A stretch of DNA of 64,000 nt, taken from assembly GCA_004764695.1 (NCBI GenBank), contig SMSO01000035.1, forward strand, positions 3,415,040 to 3,479,039, given 5' to 3'. The stretch comes from Schizochytrium sp. TIO01 (lineage: Eukaryota; Sar; Bigyra; Thraustochytrida; Thraustochytriidae). This document shows positions 40,694 to 52,230 of this stretch, piece after piece; position 1 is the stretch's first letter; each line of letters begins with the position of its first letter. Under the pieces are notes generated by a model. The model saw nothing but the letters and a program-made list of their open reading frames with translations. It was not told the DNA's origin and did no database searches. The translations under genes were made by a program, and so were the position numbers.

Positions 40694-43600
40694 TTAGATG
40701 CGCCGGCGCTTGGAAGCGCTGGTAGGCTGCTTTTTACTTTTCGAGGAACCAAGGGCCTCCTGGGTGAATGTTGATTGCCTATTCAGTTTAGGTGTAAGAA
40801 CTGGCGCCTTGTTGAACGCCGACATGAGAGACTGAGGGCCTTCAGATGTGCGCGATTTCGTGGAGTCCGCTCTTGCGATAGCAAAGGGGTTGCGCTTACG
40901 ATTTGGTGAGGTCTTGGTAGGTGTGGACGCGCCTTTGCCAATTACATCATCATCATCATCATCAATGCTTTCAGATCCCGACTCCGCGGCAAGAACCTCC
41001 CGAAGATTTTTCTTCTTATTGTAAGACTGTCCCGCCTCACTTTGCACATCCTCCTCACTATCGCTGGGCTCATTAATAGAGAGAGATTGCAGACTTGTTG
41101 AAGGGGACTTAGCGGTAAGACGCTTCCGCATCTTATTCGACCCAAGAGATTGTTGGCGACGAGGCACTTCCTCCTCCATTTCGCTTTCACCATCACTCTC
41201 ATCGCTGCTTTCATCATCTTCATCATCATCTTCAGCCTCACGGAGAGCCTCACGAATGGCAATTAGATTCTCAATGCGCTGCAACAGCATGAAATCCGCA
41301 CCCGCCTGCTGAGCCTGCTGGTGGGCAATTTGAAGAGATCGTTCCAGGCGAAGACGTTTGACCAAACCGAAGGCTCTGGCGCTCCTGTTAAGCTTGATTG
41401 CAAGAATGAGATGTTTGAGTACCTTGGCATCAAGTTGGGCTTCCTCTTCGGCGAGTTTCTGGTCTGTGAGACGAAATTCAGCTGCATCCGGGTCATTAGC
41501 TGCTACCTCCTTGGCTACCCATTGGACCTGATTGAGCACAAGGTGGGAACGAACGGAATTCTCTTCGAGCTTGTACTTAAGACTACCTGTAGCCATTTTA
41601 AGACCAGCAACGGGCACACACAACTCGTATGAGCTCAGAACAGGTCGAGGGTAAGTTTCAGGAAAACCAAGGTGTTTGCCCTTGCCCTTAAGCACAATTG
41701 CGTTGAGCTTGCCAAGCTGGATACTCACAGGCCACACAACATCATGTTTAGAGCGTCGCAACGAGTTCTCAGAGAGAACCGGTACCCAGTTCCAACCCAT
41801 TGCCTTGGAAAGTACCATGAATGTACCCTTGGAGTCAAGGCATGCAGGCATGTAACCCATTGTCTTATCGGTCATTCCAAGCCATTTCAGTGGCTTTTCC
41901 TCGCCATGCGGCATCGGGAACTGACCGGAAGCAATCATGCCTTGGATTCCACCACCACGAGTTCCTTCCATGCCAACGTTGATAAGTTGATAGCTAAGCT
42001 GCTGAGTACCGTCTGCACTAGGAGCACCAGTGTGGCATACAACAAGAAGAAAAACTCCAGCACCAACCATACTGAGAACAGGTCCAGGAAGTCGAAGAGG
42101 GGCTTCTTGGAGGCCGCTTGGACGGAAAATTCGCAAGGTTCGCTGGTTGGTTGCCACCGCAGCAAATGATGCGCCAGCCGCAACAGCACGGACCTTCTCG
42201 CTTGAAGGCAACTTGGCGGTCCAGTCAGAATTGTTCGAACGAGAATCGAATGACTTGTAGAAAACAGTTGACCCAGCACCGAAACGAGCCTCGAGGCGAT
42301 CCTCAAGTGTTTCAGCCTTGGATGAGGAATTGCCAAGAAGTTGATCTGGGTTGACGCCTGCAGCATCAGCTTGGTCAGCGATGTCCATGTATGCACGGAG
42401 CACACCGTTTTCATTCTGGTTAGCACGAATTTCATCAGCAAGGCCATCTTCAGGAAGTTCCGGGGTCCAGTCTGTATCTTTAGCGCTTTTTTGGTCGACT
42501 GAGCTGGCACCAAAGCCAGAGGAATCACCAAGCTGACCGGGTGTCGCGAAGATAGCTCCAGAGGCGCCCAAAGCTGCCATAGTGAAGCCATAGTGATCCG
42601 AGAAGCGAACCCGTCGGTGGTCTACTGAGTTTGCAAAATCAATCTCAACAGAATTATGGGTATCCTCTGAGCGGAATGTGATACTTCCAATTGAGTTCCA
42701 GGCCAAAAAACGACGTTCTTCAGTCTCAGGCGTAGCACCAGGCATAAGAACTGGCTGGCGCTGCGGCTGGCGAGGGAGGAGCTGATCAAGCGAAGATTTG
42801 ATCTGGCCTTCAAGTTCATCATACTTGACAAAAACTCCACGACTGGCGGTACTAGAATCAAATCCCGTAGTTTGGTTTCGATCAAGATCATCATCATCAT
42901 TCATGTCGAGTTCATCCCCCATGTCATCAACATCACCGACACTGTCGCCTTCACGGTCGTTTTCTTCGTTATCTTCCCTCATGAGACCATGATCCTTTCG
43001 GATTTGAGAGATTGAGTTCTTTGGATCATCGTCATCGTCATCAAGCTCCTCAAGATCCATATCGTTATTGATAACGCCCTTCTTTTGCGCTGCTTCGCCC
43101 GATTTTGGCAAACTAGGCGTCTGCTTCTCAGCTACAACCTCGAGGGCATTGCCAATTTCGGAGGGGACGACACGGGCATACCAGTGCACATTTCCATCCA
43201 TGGAGAGAGCGAGAACACCATGACGTTTCTTTGGCCATGAGAGAACCTGGATACTGCTGTGCCTGTCGCTTACACTGCCGTCTGCGGTTTCAAGAATACG
43301 CGAATCTTTAGACTGTACGTTGATCAAGGCAAGGTCACCCTGTGTGTCTGCATATACAATATATTTGTCGTTGGGAGACCAAGCCAAAGCTTGCACCTGG
43401 TGATCCTTAGCTTCTGAGGTATGAGCTGTGCGTTGAATCTTGGTCCAGGATCCAGAAGAAATTAGTTCCGCACCTGCAAGGCCGGCCACGGCCAGAGTCT
43501 TGCCAGATCGGCTCCAGGCAAGCTGCACAGGCTTGGATTTCGCGGGGTCCTCTTCAGTGTCTGCTAGAGCGAGGCGGTCAAACTTTTTCACAAGTTTGTT

Positions 43601-44822
43601 CTCAGCAAAGGCCCAAACAATAACCTGCCCATTTGTGGCAACTGAAGCCAGGAAGTCGCCTTCAGGGGACCATGCAAGGCTTTTGATTGCTGCGGAGTGG
43701 CCCTTAAGCTCCTTTACCTCCTGGGATGCCAGGTTCATTAGACGCACAATGTTCTCATCTGTGCCAATTGCAAGAGTTTGCCCGTTTGGGCTAAACGCAA
43801 CGGCGCGGACAGGACCAGGGGCACGGTACAGAAGCTTTGAGATGCGGCCTAATGATTTGGAGTCGCGGTCGCTGGGGATGGTGATCAGATTGACATGACC
43901 GCCCGATCCACCGCAAGCTGCTTGGGTGCTTTTGACCGGATGAGCATCTACGCAGAGCACATTATCGATGTCGCCGATATCCTTGAGGACCTCGCGAGTG
44001 TTTACATCAAGAAGACGAATGCCCAGAGATCCAGCAGCAAAAGGCCAACTCTGCGTCTGCATTAACTGCGAGTCCAGAGCGTCCAGGTGGAAGGACTACA
44101 CGTGAGACATGGGCAGGCATCTTGTCCGAACCAAGGCTGAAGATGGTTTTGGGGATGTCCTGAGTAGGCGCATCCCCAGTATCAAGAATATCAGGAAACT
44201 TCTCCATTTGTGAAGGAGATTGCGATTTGGGGCTATGCTGAGCACTGTCTGCGCCGTCGTTATCGTTTTGGCTTTGAGACATTTCAAGGTTGTCCGCCGC
44301 GAAGTCATCGTCCATATCAAGCAATTCCCCGTCATCCTCTTCGTCATTACTCTTTCCACTGGAAACTTTCCGATCGTGCTCCTTGCTAGCAGGTTGAACG
44401 ATAACTTTACCACCCTTGGACATTGACTTTTGCGAGGATTCAACCTTGTCATCGTCATTGTCCTCGATATCTGAGTCTTCCAATTGACTTTGGGACCCCA
44501 TGACCTCTTGCGTGGGCTGCATAGATGGATCCTCAAGGTCCATGGATGTCATACTCTGCTGTGTTTCTGCGACCATCGAGGCCTGTACTGCTCTCGACGT
44601 GCTAGATTCCTCAATCTGTTTCTCGGTCTCCTGCTTCTCAGTCTCCTCCATGGTTAATTGCTGGACCTCTGTGGCGGCGTTGGAACTCCGAATGTTACTG
44701 TTAATGTTCTTGTTTCCATCAACTGTCTTCCCGTTATCAATGTCGTCGTGGTCCATCGTATCCACAGACCCGACAGAACTAAGGTCGTCGTCCAAGAGGT
44801 TGCCCTCTTTGCCACCGGCCAT
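40694..44822 (-). CDS. WDHD1: Ctf4/AND-1 (WDHD1) replisome adaptor, frame broken by one base
   Basis: The ATG at 44822-44820 has a textbook ACCATGG context. A first frame (about 260 residues, acidic, Ser/Gln-rich) ends in SGLAVNADAELAF. A second frame (to 40694) continues AAGSLGIRLLDVNTREVLKD, the opening WD-type strand. One extra base in the A4 run at 44039-44042 separates them. Then come seven or so WD40-like repeats (AVAFSPNGQTLAIGT, LAWSPEGDFLAS), an acidic linker, the SepB/Ctf4 beta-propeller (SEKVRAVAAG..FAAVAT, GWNWVPVL) with its helical bundle, and a low-complexity basic tail (KRNPFAIARAD, ending KRRRI). Ctf4 trimers link CMG helicase to DNA polymerase alpha and other clients. The acidic N-terminal extension before the WD domain is unusual. 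The break is likely a sequence error, because both sides are intact. Confidence 0.85.
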
Positions 44823-46760
44823 GGTGGGTCTGCGAGCGAGGACCTCGGTCTTCGCAAGCGATCTTTGCAGGCCAACGGAGCGAGGCTTCAAGCTCTGCAA
44901 GAAACTCGGTCACTCGATAACTGCGCTCTGGACTGTTGAAGTGCCTTGCAGCACTCCGACAGTTTGTTGTTTGTCAGTCGCGATTGCAGTTAAGTCGTTG
45001 TCCTCAGTTCGTGTTCATACTTCGACTTTAAAACTTTAATCAATGAAGATGGTCGTTAGGTTACTTACTGACCTAACCACCGCCGCGATGAGCAAAAAAA
45101 ATGGGTTGTGCAGATTTCTTCCTAAAAGAAAGTAAAATGGGTTGTGCACTTCCAATGGGCTTGGCTTAATCAAATTTGGTTATTGATTAACTACTATGGA
45201 GCCAATGCCACAGTATACAAGGAAAGCCGCACGGTGGGCTAGAGATCGTTTCCTTTCAGGCCCGCTTAATCTTTCGTCGAGGCAGCAAGTCTGCTCGTCA
45301 AAGAGCAGAAGAGAAGAGTCGCTCCTTGTATCTATGAAAACGCTAAAAATTATAATCACCAAATGGTAGTGCCTATAAATGAAATCTTATCATTATTTTA
45401 GGTCTTTGTTTAGCAAGGTAAGAAATTGGAATGGCCCAGGAACCACCAAGCTCTAAACACAGCAAGTGAGGCAGACCTTCAATTCAAGTTATAAAAGTAC
45501 GTCGACCAGAAGCCTGATGGCACCTCAGCAATTCCCTCCGGGTAAGTAATCGCATATGCGCAAGCGAAAATGTTGAGGGCACTTCTGGCTGCAGTTTGTT
45601 CCGGTGGCCTTGGGCGACGCAGCATTGACCGTACCATTATCATGCCATAGTGGGCCCCGTCAAGCAAAAAGAGATTTTCAAATGTCAGATTGGTGCCTAT
45701 ACAGACGTCTCCGCTGTGTACAAAGACTTTGGTAAGGGGGTCAACTTCAACAGGCCGGGCTTGCGGATCCTACTGGACTATCGAGATTCACTGCAAGCTT
45801 ACACTTTGACTCTGTGACAACTATAAATATGAAAACTCAACAAGTTAACAAAATAAATCAAATCCAAGTCAGCTCGAATGATATGTCGTTCGTTGGCTGA
45901 AGACAAGAGATCATTCACAAAGCCGAGCTTTCCCCCTGCCAATGATGTCAACTGGTTAGTTGCCGAGATAATTGCACTCCGAAACTATGCAATGAATGTG
46001 GTACCATCCGCGACAAGCTCGGAACATTCAAAATCTTCAAATGCCCTAAATGCCTGCAAACACGTGCCCGATCGTGATACCCATGTTACCAGAGGCATTA
46101 CTTCGCGCTACCTATTCAAGGATATAATTTAAGAATTACCTTTGAGTCGTGGATTAGTTTTTTCACCCGCGATTGGGCCTTAGCCCCATTTTATTACCAT
46201 AGGAAATGCAAGTTTTGCAGACTTTACAGGTTAAATCCTTAGGGCACCGTAATACATTACTATACATAGCGTAAGCACTCTCTCGAATTAGATGCTGTTC
46301 TTGTTGATCCTTAACTTGGATATAAAATTCGAGTCTATGTAGCAGACATACAAACATGCTAAATGTCATACAAATGTGTCTTAACATACTCAAGTTAAAG
46401 AGCTCATAGAAACAGCCTTTACTGATGATGAGCGGCTCCCATAATAGATTGAGCGATGTTTTGAATGCACCATTTGGCGTATTGCTATTGTGGAACAGCT
46501 AGCATTTGTATATAGTGGTGCTAAGAGAAATCAAAGCCCATCAAACTTGACACAAAACTTAACCATGAAAATGCAAGGAGTCCATAGTAAAAGATCAAAA
46601 CCTAAACTATCAAAGTAGTGGGACGATTCAGCTTATTGGGGGATACAGAGAAATCTCACAGTACATGAAGAATATTACGCATTTGGTATATTATTAACTT
46701 TTCCTAATTCAATTGATGTGGACAATGAACTTTTCATTCGCTCAACCGAAAGCATCCAGC
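44823..46760. other. Intergenic, no gene seen
   Basis: Upstream of Ctf4 and downstream of NSUN2. The first 200 bp is the likely Ctf4 promoter. A short direct repeat, aaaatgggttgtgca, occurs at about 45096 and 45137. An 84-codon ATG frame at 45878-46132 lacks any recognisable motif and I do not call it a gene. Confidence 0.45.
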
Positions 46761-49418
46761 TTATGCCTCTGCCTCCTTGACATCACCCTGAGCAGGTGTT
46801 GCCTCTTCCTGATCTTCCTTTTCAGCTTCGGTTTCAGCAGGGCGCTTGTTGCTGTTTGGCTTGGTTTCTTCTGCTCCCTCCTTAGTCTCTGCCTTGGCTT
46901 CTGCTGATTCTTCCTTCTCCTTCTTAGCAGCGGCGGCAGCAGACTCCTTAGCAGCTTCAATCTCAGCCTTCTTCTGGAGCTCCTTCTCAAGACGGTCCTT
47001 GGCGGTATCTTCAAGATGCTCCACAAGCACGGACTCAACATCGCTCGTACAGGGCTTCATGAGACCCGCCTTAATGCAGTGGTTGTAGGTGCTCATGAGC
47101 TCCTCCTTGTTGACAAGGGCGTGAAGCGTAAGTCCAGCCCAGAGGGACAGTGCGAAGGGCTTTCCGAATGTGTCAAGGTAGCGCTCGTGGTCCTCCTTCG
47201 TGAGTCCAGCGATGACAGCACCCTTGTTAAAGGATCCCGTGAAGTGCTCTTGAAGACGCTCAGTGAGTGCCTGCATTGGGACTCCAAAAAAGCGGTCGCG
47301 GACAAGCTTAGCCTTGGGGTCCTTGACGTCGAAGGTCGAGAAGTGGATGAGCTGCGCGAAGTCATCAAGGGTGATCTCGACCTTGCGCTGTGTGACAAAG
47401 GGGAGGACGAGCTCGAGAGCGCCCTGAGTGAAGCGGTAGGCATCCTCAACACCGCGGCGCTTCTCTGTACGCTTGAGAAGGACCATGCCACCATTCACAA
47501 CATGGAGCTTCTGCTTCTTGTTAGAGTGGATAATCTCGGCAGCGGACTTGGAGAGGAAAGTGATGTTCTTTGGCGCGACCTCATTCTTCTCGACAGCGCG
47601 GGTCTTTTCGAGGCGGCGGCGCTTGTTGACCTTGGATCCGAGTCCGGCCTCTCCGGAGCCGGTACGGTAAAAGAGCTGTGAGACATTGCCAAATTCAGAT
47701 TGGATTCCAAAGTAATCAGTGACAGGGTCCCAGAGACTGTTTGGGACCGGGATCATATCGTCGTCACGCATGACCTGGGCCTCGCGCTCTGTAATCTCGT
47801 TCTCCTCGAGCTCCTCCTCCTCTTCTTCCTCCTGGTTCTCTGCTGCTTCCTTGTTATCCTCGTCCTTCATCTTGGCATCCTCATCAGTTGACGCCTTAGG
47901 TTTCTTTGCCGGCATAGGTTTACGCGTTGACTTGACCTTCTTGAGCACAGCCACAAAAAATCCACCTGTATCCTGATCATTAGGCATGATTCTCATGCAC
48001 CTGTCTAGGTGCATCTTAGCAGCCTCCTCTTCAGTGGGCGGGAAGCATGATTTATAGGCCGCAGGCACATCCTTTCCAGGGGGGTTCTCTTTGGCGAATG
48101 CCTCGTACTCCTCAAAGGTCTCAAATGTGCGGAGGCTGAGGTTCTCTGGCGCACCCTCGATGACATCATCAGGCTTGACCTCCTTGTGGTTAGGGCAATC
48201 ACCCTTATCGGACTTGGTGGGGTCGATCTGGGGAATTGCCACTTTCCAAGTAGACTTTCCAGCGCGTCTGATAAGACCGGGAAGTTGACCCTCGGTGTCC
48301 ACAAGCTCCACAGCACCATCGAAGTGGCGGAGGAGTTGAGCCACAACAGCCTCATCTTCCATGGGGTTGATGCTGCATGTAGAGTAAACCATGGTGCCTC
48401 CAACGCGGAGCATGTTGAGTCCTCGGCGTGCGATCTGGATCTGGAGCGGGTGTAGGATAAGGCCGCTGCCAGGTGTCCAGGAGCGCCAGAGGTCGGGAGA
48501 CTTTCGAAGGGTTCCGTCTCCACTGCAGGGCACATCTGCGAGGATGCGGTCGAAGAAGCCTTCCCCGTGTTCCTCGCGGTAAGCCCTTAGCTTCTCGCGG
48601 TCGTTCTCGTTCACAATGTTCTCCAGGGATGGGAATGACTGCGCGTTGTGGCACGTTACAATCAGGTTTGCACTGTTCGTGGCCCTCATGCGGTTCATCA
48701 ACATGTGCGTCCGGTTCGCAGCAGCATCGTTTGCAACCACCAGACCTGTCGGGGGTGCAAAATTCCTGCTCCTATCGTCCTTGTGGATGGCCTCCAGCAG
48801 CTGTGCTGTCTTAGATCCGGGCGCAGCACACATGTCGAGCACTTTGTGATGCGGTTGTACGTCCAGGAACTGCGGCGGAATCATTGATGCCTCCTCCTGG
48901 CGCATGATGTTGCCTGTCTCCTCCTCAGCAATCAAAAAGTTCTTCAGGTTTCCAAGGCTCTTCATCTTGCGAACCGTGCGACGGTCAACGCCAAAGCGCC
49001 ATGCGTTACGCTCGGGGTACCATGGGAGGGCAAGTGGCGGCATGACGGTGTCCACGTGTGCCTGCTCGCGTTCTTCAGGGGGCACCTGCATGGGGAGACC
49101 TTGTGAGAGCTCAGTCTCGATCTTCTCGCGGAGCTGGTTGACGTAGGGAGAGGAGGCATCGAGGCGGATGGTAATGGGGAGGACCTCGAGCATTTTGACA
49201 TAAAAGGCGTCACGGTCAGCATCGGAGTCAAAGACGCCCTGCATGGCGTAGTACTCGCGGTGCACGCGGTTCGTGGTCGCCTTCACGAGCCACGCTTTGC
49301 CACGGCGGGGGTCGTCGCGGCTGTCACCACCCTTGTTGTTGTTGCCATTGCCATTGTTGTTGTTATTGTTGTTGTTGCGACGCCGGGCGTGACGCTTACC
49401 GCGAATGTGTTTGCCCAT
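46761..49418 (-). CDS. NSUN2: NSUN2/Trm4-type tRNA (cytosine-5-) methyltransferase
   Basis: ATG at 49418-49416 in ACCATGG context, 885 aa. A basic tail with an Asn run (AAC repeat) leads into the NSUN fold. Motifs: KNFLIAEEETGNIMRQEEAS, VLDMCAAPGSKT (SAM motif I, about 193-204), ILADVPCSGDGT (Cys 298) and MVYSTCSINPMEDEAV (Cys 348), the two cysteines that release and attack the base in RNA m5C enzymes. A FFVAVLKK strand follows the catalytic domain, then a PUA-like C-terminal region and an Ala/Glu/Lys-rich tail with probable coiled coil. It methylates C5 of cytosines, mainly in tRNA, in the nucleus or nucleolus. The frame is uninterrupted and slightly longer than the human enzyme because of the tail. 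It is divergent from eIF2B-delta, 1.3 kb away. Confidence 0.95.
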   Translation of the reverse strand: MGKHIRGKRHARRRNNNNNNNNGNGNNNKGGDSRDDPRRGKAWLVKATTNRVHREYYAMQGVFDSDADRDAFYVKMLEVLPITIRLDASSPYVNQLREKIETELSQGLPMQVPPEEREQAHVDTVMPPLALPWYPERNAWRFGVDRRTVRKMKSLGNLKNFLIAEEETGNIMRQEEASMIPPQFLDVQPHHKVLDMCAAPGSKTAQLLEAIHKDDRSRNFAPPTGLVVANDAAANRTHMLMNRMRATNSANLIVTCHNAQSFPSLENIVNENDREKLRAYREEHGEGFFDRILADVPCSGDGTLRKSPDLWRSWTPGSGLILHPLQIQIARRGLNMLRVGGTMVYSTCSINPMEDEAVVAQLLRHFDGAVELVDTEGQLPGLIRRAGKSTWKVAIPQIDPTKSDKGDCPNHKEVKPDDVIEGAPENLSLRTFETFEEYEAFAKENPPGKDVPAAYKSCFPPTEEEAAKMHLDRCMRIMPNDQDTGGFFVAVLKKVKSTRKPMPAKKPKASTDEDAKMKDEDNKEAAENQEEEEEEELEENEITEREAQVMRDDDMIPVPNSLWDPVTDYFGIQSEFGNVSQLFYRTGSGEAGLGSKVNKRRRLEKTRAVEKNEVAPKNITFLSKSAAEIIHSNKKQKLHVVNGGMVLLKRTEKRRGVEDAYRFTQGALELVLPFVTQRKVEITLDDFAQLIHFSTFDVKDPKAKLVRDRFFGVPMQALTERLQEHFTGSFNKGAVIAGLTKEDHERYLDTFGKPFALSLWAGLTLHALVNKEELMSTYNHCIKAGLMKPCTSDVESVLVEHLEDTAKDRLEKELQKKAEIEAAKESAAAAAKKEKEESAEAKAETKEGAEETKPNSNKRPAETEAEKEDQEEATPAQGDVKEAEA

Positions 49419-50724
49419 GGTTCGCCGAGGTGAAGTTTACGGTTTGCTGAGGTAGTTTGGGTGTTGAAGACTCAAATGCCGATGGCAAGGGTCTCAAAAA
49501 GTTTTTCACTGGTGTAGGAGACCAGAGACCAGGTTTCGAAGGCCACGGAGTAAGACGCGCCGAACGCGAAGGTGAGGTCCTTCGTCGTCGACTTACTCGC
49601 AAGCTTCGATGATTGAGTGATCAACCGTGATCAACCTATCGATGAGGTTTGGGCCAAAGCTCTTGGCAAATCAATGCACGAGCGTGGAAAGAACACCAGA
49701 TTTTCAATGGTAATCGTTATAAGCCGTGAATGGAATCAATTTCTTCTATTGTACAGTACATTTGTTTCATTTGTTACAATAGGTTATTTTAGTTTTCTAT
49801 GAAACAAGTTCAACCAAATGAAACTTAAAAAGGTTTCCAGAGCAGCTTAAACCAGAGCACCGAATAAATCGTCAACGATGAACATACTGTCGAATGACAA
49901 TCAATTCACACGCCAGGCTCCTGCGATGACACATTTGGCATTCTAGACCCTCTGGATCACATGGTTCAATATACAGCTTGCTCTCTAGCTACTCAGCTGT
50001 TCGCTGCGCGCTTCAAAGCTCATCTCCATTTTGGCCAGAACTTCTCTCCTTCTCTGTCCCTCACCACCAATCGCTATAACCTACTTGCGATTCTTATACT
50101 CCACTTGTCAACCTATTTACTCTCTGTAATAAACTCATATAACTGACTTTGGGCTCTTTTCACAATACGCTATTCACCTTTTCTCCATTTTACTTTTTTA
50201 ATCTAGCATTCTATCAACCCAAAGGAGGCACCTAGGTACTGTCTTAGAGCTTTACAAATTCCTTCTTACCAAAACTGTAAGAATTAAATATGCGATAGTA
50301 TTGCGGTATTTCGTGTTCCGCTGATATTAATCTTCTACTTCAACTAAGGTATACATACCCCTATAGTTATACGTACACAGATACCTGAATGCATTGTAAG
50401 TACTAAAATACTTGGCATGTAGTTGCTTATATATTTAATAAGCTAGGCAATATATTTTAGTACAGGATGGTGTATTTTATTTGGTCCGATGTATTTTCTC
50501 TGTTTCTCTGTCTTTGATCATCTGAGGTCGTGGCGCTGCGCATCACCAAGCCTCATTCTTGCAAGCTGCTCTGCAGCGCCGTGGCTGTCGAGCGTCATCC
50601 GCTCGCTATTTCCTAACTAACTTTTCGATCTCTTTCTGTGTACCTTTATATCGTCCTTTCGGACACTCAGCTAGCACCAGCAGAGCTTTGTTTGAGGTCC
50701 TTTCATCGGGCACAGCATCGCGCC
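49419..50724. other. Divergent promoter region NSUN2 / eIF2B-delta
   Basis: Holds the start-proximal regulatory DNA of both neighbours. Pyrimidine-rich and CT-rich sequence lies just before the eIF2B start. No gene seen. Confidence 0.5.
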
Positions 50725-52230
50725 ATGAGCGAGCTCGAAGCAGCCGCCAACGAAGGCCAGGCTCAGGAGGTGCAGCCGTCTCAGGCAGAACTAGAAGCTG
50801 AGCAAAAGCGTGCAGAAAAGGAGCGCCGCCGCAAGGAGTTTGAGGCTCGCAACAAGGACAAGCTTGCCAGCAAGCCTAAGCTGTCCAAGAAGGAGCGTCG
50901 CGAGAAACAGGAACGCGAAAAGGCCGCTAAGCAAGCAGGCGTGTCTGTAAAGAACGCTCCAAAAGTTGCAGGTCAGGCTAGCAATGGGGCCTCTTCAACT
51001 GGTAACGTCGCTGGCGGAAATAACAATGCCTCTGGAAGCGTCGCAGGAAATCCCGGCTCCAGGAGTTTTGGAGGAGGGTCTGTGGCCGAGTCCGCTGCAG
51101 CGCAGCAGCAACAGCTTCTAGTGCAGCAGGTGCAACAGGAGATGGCTCAGAAGCAGTCTCTTTCCAACGTCTTCGCACACCTTACACCGTTCAGGCCACA
51201 AGTGAGCTCCGCATCAATGCAGGTTGATCTCGGCGAGGATAACAAGGTTCACCCAGCGGTGATCTCGGTGGGACTTAAGTTCGCATCCGGAGATCTGCGA
51301 GGATCGAACACACGCATGGTGGCCATGCTTCAGGCCTTTAAGGAGGTTATTGCAGACTATTCCCGGCCGGAGAATGCCAGCGTTGCGCGTGATCTTGACC
51401 GTCGACTCAAGCCAATGATTCAGTTTCTCATTGACTGCAGGCCGCACAGTATTAGCATGGGCAATGCCATCAAGCACCTTCGTCACGCTATCTCTGCGCT
51501 CCCGCCTGATTTGACAGAGGCTGAGGCGAAGGAGGAACTATTTGATGTCATCGATACCTATGTGCACACCAACGTTACTCTTGCTCAGAAGGAACTCGTT
51601 CGCATTGGACTTAGCAAGATTTCCAACGGCGACGTCATTCTCACCTTCGGTCGTAATGGAGCAGTGGAGAAGCTTTTGCTGGCCGCACACGAGCAAGGTG
51701 TACGTTTTGAAGTCGTTGTCGTGAGCTGTCGTCCGGACCACGATGGTGAGGACATTGTCAAGCGTCTTGCCTCTGCAGGCATCCCGTGTACCTTTATTGT
51801 GCTCTCATCTATCTCTTATATGATGGGTTCTGTCACCAAGGTTATTCTTGGCGCTGCTGCTATGCTCTCTAACGGTACGATGCTTGGGCAGGCCGGCACC
51901 GCGCTCGTTGCTATGATGGCAAAGAGCATGCGCAAGCCTGTGCTAGTATGCTGTGAGTCTCACAAGTTCTCAGAGCGTGTTCAACTGGACAGCATCACCA
52001 ACAATGAGATTGGAGACCCCGATGCTCTCGTGCTTCCTGAGGCTTGGGATGGCGTGGAGGGCCGTCCCACGTTAGCCTCTTGGCGCGAGAACCCGCAGCT
52101 CGAGCTTCTCAACTTGCGCTACGACCTTACACCTCAGGCTTATATTTCTGTGCTGGTGACCGAATTTGGACTTGTCCCGGCCACCTCTGTACCCGTCATT
52201 GTCCGTGAGAAAGAGGAGGTGATGCTTTAA
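50725..52230 (+). CDS. EIF2B4: Translation initiation factor eIF2B subunit delta
   Basis: I place the start at ATG 50725 (GCCATGAGC context), 501 aa; the frame upstream opens only at a GTG. The first ~110 residues are Lys/Glu-rich (KERREKQEREKAAKQAG), the disordered tail typical of the delta subunit, followed by a Gly/Ser/Asn linker. The C-terminal half is the regulatory eIF2B alpha/beta/delta fold: HSISMGNAIKHLRHAI, DVILTFGRNGAVEKLL, FEVVVVSCRPDHDGE, ISYMMGSVTKVILGAAAMLS, NGTMLGQAGTALVAMMAKS, KPVLVCCESHKFSERVQLDS and the NNEIGDPD turn. It belongs to the decameric GEF that recharges eIF2 with GTP and senses eIF2-alpha phosphorylation. Frame intact, family-typical length. Confidence 0.95.
   Translation: MSELEAAANEGQAQEVQPSQAELEAEQKRAEKERRRKEFEARNKDKLASKPKLSKKERREKQEREKAAKQAGVSVKNAPKVAGQASNGASSTGNVAGGNNNASGSVAGNPGSRSFGGGSVAESAAAQQQQLLVQQVQQEMAQKQSLSNVFAHLTPFRPQVSSASMQVDLGEDNKVHPAVISVGLKFASGDLRGSNTRMVAMLQAFKEVIADYSRPENASVARDLDRRLKPMIQFLIDCRPHSISMGNAIKHLRHAISALPPDLTEAEAKEELFDVIDTYVHTNVTLAQKELVRIGLSKISNGDVILTFGRNGAVEKLLLAAHEQGVRFEVVVVSCRPDHDGEDIVKRLASAGIPCTFIVLSSISYMMGSVTKVILGAAAMLSNGTMLGQAGTALVAMMAKSMRKPVLVCCESHKFSERVQLDSITNNEIGDPDALVLPEAWDGVEGRPTLASWRENPQLELLNLRYDLTPQAYISVLVTEFGLVPATSVPVIVREKEEVML

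Noticed and set aside
45878-46132. 84-codon ATG frame
   Set aside because: No motif, weak coding character, isolated in AT-rich intergenic DNA.
47016-47681. 221-codon plus-strand frame inside NSUN2
   Set aside because: It is the antisense shadow of a well-supported coding sequence.
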